Source: an uncultured Actinomycetes bacterium (lineage in GTDB: Bacteria > Actinomycetota > Acidimicrobiia > Acidimicrobiales > RAAP-2). From it: a stretch of 37,602 nucleotides of DNA. The first letter of the stretch is position 1. Every line of letters begins with the position of its first letter. A model generated the notes under the pieces. That model was not told the origin of the DNA. It worked only from the letters and a program-made list of their open reading frames with translations, and made no database searches. Of the stretch, positions 14,834 to 23,000 are shown in pieces. Position numbers and translations under genes: made by a program. Where the stretch lies: the NCBI GenBank assembly GCA_903918025.1, contig CAIXCS010000169.1, positions 1 to 37,602 on the forward strand, read 5' to 3'.

Positions 14834-16669
14834 TCAACGTCCACCATCTTGAGCGGCAATTCTGGCTGCGCTCGACTGAGGAATTGGCAAGCCACCTACG
14901 TGGCCAACTGAACTCGCCAGGACTGGAGTGATGTAGCCAACGATTGAATCGGTTGGCGCATCATGCGAGGTTGTTGGATCAAAGTAGCCAGACTCCCAAA
15001 CCTTCACGTTGTAACCCTGCTTCGTTACGGGTCCAGCATTTCCCGCGACAACGTCGATGAGGTTGCCCTTCACGCCCACCACGAGCCCTACGTGGTTGCC
15101 AACTCCCGTGCCGAGATACCCCCAAACAACGGCATCTCCAGGTTTTGGATTGTTCGTTGCGCCTGCTTTGAACGTGCCCAGTCGTTGCCCAACGTTGACA
15201 AAGGTGAAGCTGTAACCAGTGATCCCCGTCACCGCCGCTCCAGACCTCGCCCAAACCCAATTAGCAAAATCCGAGCACCACTCTTCTGCTGCGGTCCCCT
15301 TTGGACAGTTCGAGGTGCTGCCCCGGCCAAAGTACGCGGTGTAGGGATTGCAATTGGAATTGAGTGGGGTTTCGACAACTCCCGCACCTGTTTGATCGAG
15401 ACTCTTCGCCAACAGCACAATTTTGTTGATGAGCGGGATCGGACCGCCGTCGAGCGCGCCAAACGCAGGTCCAGTTGGCGTCATGGTCACCGTGACATCG
15501 CTGGAGACTCTCTCGCCTGTTCCAACATCAGCGCTGACATTGGTCACCGTTGGACCGTTCGGAGCCGAGAGTGAACCAAGAGCGATCAGGTCACCAGTTG
15601 CCGCCCGGACGACCAGCTCTGGCGAATTGGTCGTGACGAGTGCGGGTATCGATCCCGTTGCGGTCGCCACCTTTGCTTTCGTGAGCGCGCTCGAGAGGTC
15701 TGTCCACGTCCATGGAGAACGGGCTCCTGCTGCAGTGCCAACAACGAGTCCTCCTGCAACCGTGTAGCTCGCAAGGAGCCCGGTTGCCGTGGTGCCAAAT
15801 TGAGGTGGCGCAGTTGGGAGTAGCCCTTGAGGAACCTGAAGGGGGACTTGACGCCAGATGGTGAAGGTTGAGTTGTCATCAAGGAGCAGGATGAGGCGGT
15901 GGCTGGTCGTCTCGACCATCACCGTCTGGACTGCACCATCACCTTGGTAGTTCGCGAGCTGGGGTGAGCCGAGAATTGGAGGGAGCCCGGTAATGAGCGT
16001 GAGATCGTAGGCATTCCACGCATTGCCAGCAAAGCCGTCATTCGCCCACTCAATGACGTGCCCGCTGGCGGTTGTTGCGAAGACTTCAAGCGTTCCGTTT
16101 GGGGCAATGCCAAGTTCAGGCGTGGTGACAATAGGAGGACCGCCGGCAATGACCGATACTGCCGTCAGTTGCCACGGCCCCGTCAGGGCTCCTGGAGTCG
16201 AGAGGAGATCGACCCCTCCGCTGGAGGTTTGGACGGCCATCGCCACACCACCCGTCGGCAGCACGAGTGCGCTCGACACTGACGAGACCGAGGGAAGTGC
16301 CGACAAACCAAGCAGCGGTGCTGCTGGCTTGGCGGCACCGGAGGTGAGTGGGTCAATCGACGCAAGCAAGGTCCCAGTTGGCGAGAGGGCAGTCACGAGG
16401 AGGTCGGTTCGAAGTTGGCTCACCACGACAGGGGAGAGCACCGTCGGAAAGATCCCAGCGGTAGTGAGATCGGTTGTCGTGAGTTTCGCAATCGAGGAAA
16501 GGAGCGGAGGAGCGAAGAGGAGCGCATCAACGCCCAAGGGGGAAGTCTTCGGTCCTGCTTTCGACGCGCCGGCGTTGAGGGAGGCACTAGCCAAGAGGCC
16601 AGCGATCGCAACTGCACTCACTGCCATTCGCCCCAAGGGTGCGAACCATGTCAACTTCGAGCGTTTCAC
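14834..16669 (-). CDS. Secreted CHAP-domain amidase with propeller-like repeats
   Basis: A 611-residue exported protein. The signal peptide is at 1-35 (KRSKLTWFAPLGRMAVSAVAIAGLLASAS..., cleavage near NAGA). Residues about 60-380 hold 50-55-residue repeats of the W-x3-D-[LV] type (WNAYDL at 218-223, WTWTDL at 320-325). The C-terminal third is a CHAP (NlpC/P60-like) domain with nucleophile C465 in EEWCSDFANW, H526 in GVGNHVGLVVG and a likely third polar residue in VAGN (N544). CHAP domains cleave peptidoglycan amide bonds or glutathionylspermidine; export makes cell-wall hydrolysis the best guess. The GTG start has a strong AGGAG site six bases upstream. It diverges from the S53 peptidase gene, whose C-terminus carries the same repeats. 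Confidence 0.88.
   Translation of the reverse strand: MKRSKLTWFAPLGRMAVSAVAIAGLLASASLNAGASKAGPKTSPLGVDALLFAPPLLSSIAKLTTTDLTTAGIFPTVLSPVVVSQLRTDLLVTALSPTGTLLASIDPLTSGAAKPAAPLLGLSALPSVSSVSSALVLPTGGVAMAVQTSSGGVDLLSTPGALTGPWQLTAVSVIAGGPPIVTTPELGIAPNGTLEVFATTASGHVIEWANDGFAGNAWNAYDLTLITGLPPILGSPQLANYQGDGAVQTVMVETTSHRLILLLDDNSTFTIWRQVPLQVPQGLLPTAPPQFGTTATGLLASYTVAGGLVVGTAAGARSPWTWTDLSSALTKAKVATATGSIPALVTTNSPELVVRAATGDLIALGSLSAPNGPTVTNVSADVGTGERVSSDVTVTMTPTGPAFGALDGGPIPLINKIVLLAKSLDQTGAGVVETPLNSNCNPYTAYFGRGSTSNCPKGTAAEEWCSDFANWVWARSGAAVTGITGYSFTFVNVGQRLGTFKAGATNNPKPGDAVVWGYLGTGVGNHVGLVVGVKGNLIDVVAGNAGPVTKQGYNVKVWESGYFDPTTSHDAPTDSIVGYITPVLASSVGHVGGLPIPQSSAARIAAQDGGR
15440..16507 (-). repeat. Propeller-like WxxxD repeat region in the CHAP protein
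   Basis: This encodes residues about 55-410. Repeats begin near residues 63, 166, 218, 272, 320 and 377, spaced 48-57 residues (103 between the first two listed, i.e. two units). Each starts with an aromatic or hydrophobic residue followed four residues later by D-L/V, and several have a later GHxI/GDLI strand. The spacing suggests about seven blades. Confidence 0.55.
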
Positions 16670-16721
16670 CCTCTTCTCCTGAGGTCACCTTGCGTAGGTG
16701 CGTCACGCTTCGCCCACCGAA

Positions 16722-16727
16722 ACGCTA
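16722..16727 (-). promoter_or_regulatory. Candidate -10 (TAGCGT) for the CHAP gene
   Basis: TAGCGT on the minus strand lies directly beside the 18-base palindrome and would give a 5' leader of about 45 bases containing the AGGAG ribosome site. Confidence 0.4.
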
Positions 16728-16745
16728 TCAGCGCTACAGCGCTGA
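16728..16745. promoter_or_regulatory. 8-2-8 palindrome in the divergent secreted-enzyme promoter region
   Basis: TCAGCGCT-AC-AGCGCTGA has perfect 8-bp arms with a 2-base spacer. It sits in the 143-base divergent region between the CHAP and S53 genes and fills the spacer upstream of the CHAP -10. A 2-base loop disfavours an RNA hairpin and favours a dimeric regulator binding site. The regulator is unknown. Confidence 0.55.
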
Positions 16746-16800
16746 AGCAGACCTGAGGACAATGGCAGAAAGCGAGCCCGCCTACCTATCTTCCGTCCCG

Positions 16801-16806
16801 TAGCGT
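16801..16806 (+). promoter_or_regulatory. Candidate -10 (TAGCGT), leaderless start of the S53 gene
   Basis: TAGCGT, then six bases (GGGCAT), then the ATG at 16813. The hexamer is identical to the candidate -10 of the divergent CHAP gene. Confidence 0.55.
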
Positions 16807-16812
16807 GGGCAT

Positions 16813-19800
16813 ATGTTGACTCTTGCGCGACGACTGTTCGCACCCACAGCAGTGGCGTCGGTCGTCCTGCTGAGCTCGAGTTGGCTTGCACCACTTCCTG
16901 GAGGAGCCTCGACCCGTCCAAACCCTCATCGGTTGGTGAAGCTTTCCCCCGCGCCCGAGGTTCCGGCCTCGAGTCATCGTGTTGGACACCTCCCGGCGAA
17001 GAGCATTCTCCATCTTGAAATCGGTTTGCTTCCCCGAGATCCATTGGCGTTCCAAGGGTTTCTCGATGGCGTAACGACGCCTGGAAGTTCTACCTTCCGC
17101 CACTACCTCGCACCAGGTGCCTATGCCTCACGCTTTGGCCCAACCCCTCAATCCATTGCGCCACTCGTCGCTGCACTCCGCTCAAGCGGACTGACCGTCC
17201 GTCCTCTTGATCGAGCACGACAGGACCTCAAGATCACCGGGACGGCGGAGTCCGTCGAGTCGTTCTTTCACACTGGTCTTTCAACGTTTGCCGCAACGAA
17301 TGGCACGACTGACTTCGCCAACACGGGCGCCCTGAGAGTCGAGGCAAGTCTGCGTCCACTCATCGCTGGTGTTACTGGTTTGACGTCATTTGGTCGGAGA
17401 ACACCTGCAGTCGCTCACCGAGCCCCCTTAGCGATCGGCGGGACTGCTCCTTCCTGCACGTCCGCTTCCAGCGTTGAGTCCGCAGGAATGGGAGTGTCGA
17501 CGACGCAACTCGCCTCGGCCTATGGTCTCAATGCGCTCTACGGTGCCCAAGTTCAGGGGGCTGGCGCCACCGTCGCGCTCTATGAGCTCAGCGCCTTTCG
17601 GGCGAGTGACGTCACGACCTACAAGAGTTGCTACGGCATCTCACCAACCGTCAAAATCCAAAATGTTGACGGCGGCCCTACCGCCTACAGCGTGAGGAAT
17701 GCGGCCGACGCAACGGAGCCAACCCTCGACCTCGAAGAGATGTTGTCCATTGCCCCAAAGGCGACCTACATCGTCTACCAAGGCCCCAATGCATCTGCAC
17801 GGACGCCAAGTGGCCCGAACGACGTCCTCGCGACCATTGCGGCTGCTGATGTTGCTCAGGTGGTGTCAACGAGTTGGGGCTTGTGTGAGGCGGACAACCC
17901 TGACCCAGGCGGCGTCGTGTGGGAGCACGCAGTGTTCCAACAAATGGCGGCCCAAGGGCAGACCTTCATTGCAGCCAGTGGCGATAACGGCACTGCGGAC
18001 TGCGCAGGAGATGGTTCCACCCCCGCAAACACCGCGACAAGCGTTGATGACCCGGCAAGCCAGCCCTACGTCACTGGGGTCGGGGCGACCCGTTTGCTCA
18101 GCTCGAGTCCCCTGTCTCAGACAGCTTGGGGATCAGGAACCTTGACCGGCGGAGCTTCGGGTGGTGGCGTTTCCTCAATTTGGAGTCGACCTTCCTGGCA
18201 GCACATGGCATCGAGCGACCCAGTGGTCAACGGGTCGACGCATCGCCTTGTGCCTGACGTTTCGCTCAATGGCGACCCGAAGACTGGCGTCCTCATCTAT
18301 CAGTTTGACCAAGGTGGTTGGTTCTCCGTTGGTGGCACTTCGGCTGCTTCTCCGCTGCTGGCTTCGCTCATTGCGCTCGCGGATTCCAATTGCCGAACCT
18401 CGGTTGGGTTCCTCAATCCGCAGTTGTACGCGCTCAGTGCATCTTCGCCGACTGACTTCTCCGACACGACGACGGGAACGAACTCCGTCGGCACCGGGAC
18501 GACCTATGTTGCGCAACCCGGATACGACTTGGCAACTGGGCTCGGCTCGCCGCTTGGCTCACTGCTTACAGGGCTCTGTACTGCAGCGCCGAGCGCCACG
18601 CAGACCTCGGTACTCGCCGGGAAGCTCACCACAATTACCGCTCACGTTGCGGCCCCAGTCCAGCTCCAAGCGGGCGACACGGTGAGTGTGTCGCTTCCAA
18701 GTGGCGACACCGTGCCGACCAACAGTGCGTCGGTGACGGCCACCGCGAATGGATCGACGGGTCCGATTTCGCTGGTTGGAAGCTCGGTGGGGTCCCTCTC
18801 AACGACACGCAATACCTATTCATTCACCGTGCACAGCGCCCTCGCCGCTGGTTCGCTTCTGGCCTTCACCCTGACGAATGTCCTCAACCGAGTCACGCAG
18901 ACTCCAGCAGCGATGGTCGTGAGTTCAAGTGTCACCTCGTGGATCAACCAAGCAGCGCAACTCCCTGCCCTGACGCCGGTGAGCAAAGGATGGACCTCAA
19001 GTGACCTGACCGCCACGCAGAAGGCGCTCCGTTCGAGCACCTCGGCTGGCGACCTCAGTGGTTCCCAGGTTGGAACATCGCTTGCAACGCTCGTGAACGC
19101 GAAACTCGTCATTGCCAGCGGTTCCACGCCCAACTTGGTTGCAACGACCGTTGCAACAGCTTCCCTGCCGACTGCTTCCGGCAAGTTGGTTGGCCAAGTT
19201 GCCATCGGAAAACTCGATTCCCAGCTCGTCGTCGCCACGACCACGACGACGGGGCACCTCATCGTGACGCACGGGGCCACGGCAAAAGCGAAGTGGAGTC
19301 CGGTTGACGTCACCACCGCGCTCAGCCTTCCCGAAACTGCCTCGGGGGCTTGCCTCTCGATTGCAAAGCCGCTCACTACGTCGATCGCCGTTGGGGCAGT
19401 CCGACTCAGCAATGGCCACCTACTCCAGTTCCAGGCAACGTCATCTGCGGCGAAAGCGTTCACCGTGACGGATCTCACTGCGCTCACCGGAGCCACCTTG
19501 TCCGGGACACCAAGCTGTCGGTCAAGCGGTGGGACCTTTGTAGTGGCGTACCGAGCTGACTCTGGCGACTTGATGGTGCTCACCTCGAGTGTGACGAGCG
19601 CAGCAGCATCGCTTGTCGACGTCACCTCGACTTCGGGCGCTTCATCCCTTGCAAACAGCCCCATTGGCTTGCTGATCCAAAATGGCCAGGTGCTGGTGTC
19701 CTCGGTGTCAACCGACGGCAAGATCTACCTTTCGACTTCTGTGGTCGGTTCATCACTGTGGACCGCCACCAACTTGAGCGCTGCACAAGGTCTGCCCAGC

Positions 19801-20055
19801 GGACTCACGAATCCTGTGCTTGCAGCAACCGGCGCCAAGACTGACCTCTTCGCCGTTGATACCTCCAATCATCTGGTTCTCGTTACCAACAATGGCTCTG
19901 GCGGAACGTGGAATGCCTATGACCTCTCGGCCGCCTACAACCTCGGTTTCGCCGGAAGCGGTCTCAAGGCAGCGGTTGCGGGCACGGCCGTTTCCGTTTC
20001 GTGGCTAACTGCGAGCCACCACCTCGGTGTCGCCGCTTCCTCAACGGCCATCTAA
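16813..20055 (+). CDS. Secreted S53 (sedolisin/kumamolisin-type) peptidase with C-terminal propeller-like repeats
   Basis: A 1080-residue exported endopeptidase. In order: signal peptide (1-33); pro-domain (about 60-195, Pro-kumamolisin-like, with FRHYLAPGAYASRFGPT); S53 catalytic domain (about 205-590); an Ig-like/low-complexity linker (about 592-715); and a propeller-like repeat module (720-1080). The sedolisin catalytic set is complete: E302 and D306 in ATEPTLDLEE, oxyanion D391 in ASGDNG, and S510 in GGTSAASP. The calcium site is present (DFSDTTTGTN and GYDLATGLGSP). Family members are acid-active serine-carboxyl peptidases, suggesting activity in an acidic surrounding. Most bacterial sedolisins end near 600 residues, so the extra 490 residues are unusual. 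It runs head-to-tail into the next secreted protein with no gap. Confidence 0.93.
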   Translation: MLTLARRLFAPTAVASVVLLSSSWLAPLPGGASTRPNPHRLVKLSPAPEVPASSHRVGHLPAKSILHLEIGLLPRDPLAFQGFLDGVTTPGSSTFRHYLAPGAYASRFGPTPQSIAPLVAALRSSGLTVRPLDRARQDLKITGTAESVESFFHTGLSTFAATNGTTDFANTGALRVEASLRPLIAGVTGLTSFGRRTPAVAHRAPLAIGGTAPSCTSASSVESAGMGVSTTQLASAYGLNALYGAQVQGAGATVALYELSAFRASDVTTYKSCYGISPTVKIQNVDGGPTAYSVRNAADATEPTLDLEEMLSIAPKATYIVYQGPNASARTPSGPNDVLATIAAADVAQVVSTSWGLCEADNPDPGGVVWEHAVFQQMAAQGQTFIAASGDNGTADCAGDGSTPANTATSVDDPASQPYVTGVGATRLLSSSPLSQTAWGSGTLTGGASGGGVSSIWSRPSWQHMASSDPVVNGSTHRLVPDVSLNGDPKTGVLIYQFDQGGWFSVGGTSAASPLLASLIALADSNCRTSVGFLNPQLYALSASSPTDFSDTTTGTNSVGTGTTYVAQPGYDLATGLGSPLGSLLTGLCTAAPSATQTSVLAGKLTTITAHVAAPVQLQAGDTVSVSLPSGDTVPTNSASVTATANGSTGPISLVGSSVGSLSTTRNTYSFTVHSALAAGSLLAFTLTNVLNRVTQTPAAMVVSSSVTSWINQAAQLPALTPVSKGWTSSDLTATQKALRSSTSAGDLSGSQVGTSLATLVNAKLVIASGSTPNLVATTVATASLPTASGKLVGQVAIGKLDSQLVVATTTTTGHLIVTHGATAKAKWSPVDVTTALSLPETASGACLSIAKPLTTSIAVGAVRLSNGHLLQFQATSSAAKAFTVTDLTALTGATLSGTPSCRSSGGTFVVAYRADSGDLMVLTSSVTSAAASLVDVTSTSGASSLANSPIGLLIQNGQVLVSSVSTDGKIYLSTSVVGSSLWTATNLSAAQGLPSGLTNPVLAATGAKTDLFAVDTSNHLVLVTNNGSGGTWNAYDLSAAYNLGFAGSGLKAAVAGTAVSVSWLTASHHLGVAASSTAI
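18970..20052 (+). repeat. Propeller-like WxxxDL repeat region in the S53 peptidase
   Basis: This encodes residues 720-1080. Repeat starts are WTSSDL (727), WSPVDV (828), FTVTDL (883), SLVDV (about 931), WTATNL (983) and WNAYDL (1033), spaced 48-55 residues, with one weak unit near 777. That gives about seven units. WNAYDLS here matches WNAYDLT in the CHAP protein. Confidence 0.6.
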
Positions 20056-20070
20056 TTGGTTGACCTGTCC

Positions 20071-23000
20071 ATGCCCGTCAGCACGGTGAAGTCGCAGCGC
20101 CAACGCGGAGGCTCTCGTTGGCGCTCCCTCGCGCGTCCCGTTCGTCTCGTCAGTGCTGCAGCGGCGATTCTTGCCCTCATCGCAACCGGCTCAGCTACCG
20201 CAACCGAACGCGCAAAGGCCACGCCAGCAATCGTCACTCCCCCAGGAAATCTCTGGTCATTTTCTGCACCACTTGGAACGGTTGCCAATTGGACAACGGT
20301 TGATACGACCCTTGGCGCAGGCTTGCCCACCTTGGTTGAGCCTCCATCTGTCATCGACAATGGCGGAACAGTGCTCGCAGCGGGACTCGGTGCCAATGGT
20401 CAAGTCCTCATGTTCAGCGATGCCAGCCCAGGGACGAACTCGTGGTCCACCACCAACCTCACTGGGCTTCTTGGGTTGACCTCCACCATTACCCCGGCAA
20501 TCGCTCTTGATCCCGATGGCATTCTCGAAGTCGTCACTCGTGCAGCGAACAGTCATCTCATCCTGACGACGCAGCGATTTGACGGAAGAGCGTCGTGGCA
20601 GAGCGTTGATGTGACCTCAGCGTCAGGTGGGCCACTACTCATTGGCAAACCAGTGGTCTCGGTGACGAGCAATGGGACCTCCATTTTCGGGCGCACTGCC
20701 GCCGGTCATCTCATGCAATTTCTCGATACGCCTTCTGCGACGAGAAGTTGGCAGGCGCTCGATGTCACGGCACTCGCTGGCGGACCCGTCCTTACCTCAG
20801 ACCCTGCGGTCGACGAAGACCCAACCTCAACCCAGCATCACGTCACCGCACTCGGACCTCTTGGCTCAATTCTTGAATACGCCGATGACAACGCGACGCT
20901 TCGATTTTGGAGCTTTCGGAGTTTCCCGGTCCCCTCTCCTGTCGTTGGTAGTCCAGTCATTGGCGACACCGCTTCGATCACCACGATCGTTGCCACCCTT
21001 GCCAACCATCACCTTCTTGCGCTCAGCGCTCAACTCAACACGCCAGCATCACTGTGGACCTCAACTGATCTCTCGACGAGCGCAACCGGGGGAACGACGG
21101 TAACGGGACGGCCAGTGATTGCCACGAGCGGCGGCCATGTCGAGCTCGTCACGAGAGGCAATTACTCGGACTACGTGAGTTTTGATGCAGACGTGAGAAC
21201 GTCGCCACCGACCTGGCGAACACTTGACGTGAAGGCATCTGCTGCCTTCTCCCCGGCCAGTACGGCGCTCTCGGGTGCAAGTGTTGGAGGACAGTTCATC
21301 TTCTTCGCCACCGGGGCGATGTTCACCTCAACCTCTGGAACAGGTCTCTATGCGGTTCCACAGAATGCAACGGCGAAGGCGCTGAACGATGGTTGGCCCG
21401 TCCTTGGTGACACCGGCGCGCTTGGAACCCCGGGTGCGCCCTACACGGGCCTGGCAAACACCGGGCAAGATCTCTTAACCGGCAAGGCGATTGCGGCCAG
21501 TGGTCGACCCACCACATGGCTCAGCTTTTGGACGGTGTCGGGTCCTCCAACCTCCGCCTCGGCAACGGCAGTCTCATGTCGAGTGACCTGTGCAACCGTC
21601 GGCAACTACACCGATCTCAAGGGCTCGACGCTTCCGTACATGGTCATCAGCGGAATAGGCGACCGCGGAACTGCCCTGTCTCTTCCCGTTCCTTCTGGAG
21701 CGCCGACGGACCCGAGCGCAGATGTTCGTGGGGTCTCCTGCGGCGCACAGGGAAGTTGCTCGGTAGTTGGCAGCGTGCTTGGGACCGGTGGCCAGCGCAT
21801 GCCGCTGTTTGTCACGACAACCGGGCAGGTGGCAACGCCCCGGGCAGTGACGTTGCCCGCTGGTGCCGCCGCAAGCGGTCCTTCGGGACTTACCGCAGTC
21901 AGCTGTACTTCCTCCGCTCTTTGTGTTGCGGTTGGGACCTACACCGACACGGTCGGCCGGACGCAGGCAATGGCCGTCATCTCGCGAGATGGCCTCCCAG
22001 GAACTGCTCGTCAGCTGGCTGGGCCAACCGGTGCCTCCACCAATCCGCACACCAGCCCAAATGGACTCGACTGCACCGTTGCCCTCACCTGTGTGGCGGT
22101 GGGATCGTTTGTCGACTCCGGAGCGAGAACCCGGCCATTCGTGGCGTTCTTGAACGGTGACACGGCAACGTCTGTGCTCCCAGGCACCCTTCCGGCTGGC
22201 GCGGCCGCAAATCCCCTCGCCAGCCTCTCGGGGATTTCCTGTGGCGCGGCGGCATGTACTGCGGTTGGCCAAGTTCGCCTTGCCACTGGACTGACGCAGT
22301 CAATGTGGACGTCGCTCAGTGGCTCGGGCGTCGGTGCGACCACCCTGATCACGGCGCCGCTGTTGAGTGCTGCAAATCCGCTCGTCACGCTTCATGGGGT
22401 GAGTTGCATCACAACGACCTGCACCGCAGTCGGCAGTGCCCTCGACGCACATGGACACCATCTGCCAATCACGGTCAGCATTGTTGGCGGTGAGGCTCGA
22501 CGTGCCAGTTTCACCGGAGTACCTGCAGGCGGAGCGGCCGATCCACTCTCGACACTCTCTGGTGTCTCCTGCACCTCGGCGACGCTCTGTCGAGCAGCAG
22601 GGCCCTACACGAATGGCAATGGGACCCAACTCCCCTTCGTGCTCGCTGCCGCAAGTCTGAACCCGGTCGCGAGCCTCGGAGCCCTTCCCTCAACTTCCGG
22701 TGCGGCAAACCCTCCAGCTGCCTTCTACCAAGCGAGTCTCTTGGCCGGGCGAGCTGTTGGAACCATCCTCGCCAGCTATCCAAAGCAAGGGCTCGCCCTT
22801 CAACCACAATTCGTCATCTTTGACCCTGAGGGCTATCCCGACAATCACTCGGGCCTCGATGGGCCACCGGGGGCACTCTCCTCAGCAAAGTGGGCGTCAG
22901 CACTGCAAGGTTGGGCCGATGGACTGCATCAACTCAATCCCGGAACCCATGTTGGTGTGTACCTCGATCAATATGAGTACGCGACCTACGGCATTGCCCA

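Noticed and set aside
21574-22272. A 232-codon minus-strand frame inside the Cys-repeat gene, and a 214-codon plus-strand frame at 21516-22160
   Set aside because: Both are Arg/Gly/Trp/His-rich alternative frames of a repetitive GC-rich gene and lack start signals or motifs.
21553-22659. Regular ~165-base period suggestive of a DNA tandem repeat or CRISPR-like array
   Set aside because: The period is exactly that of the 55-residue protein repeat; the DNA copies are diverged and the frame is open throughout, so it is a protein repeat.
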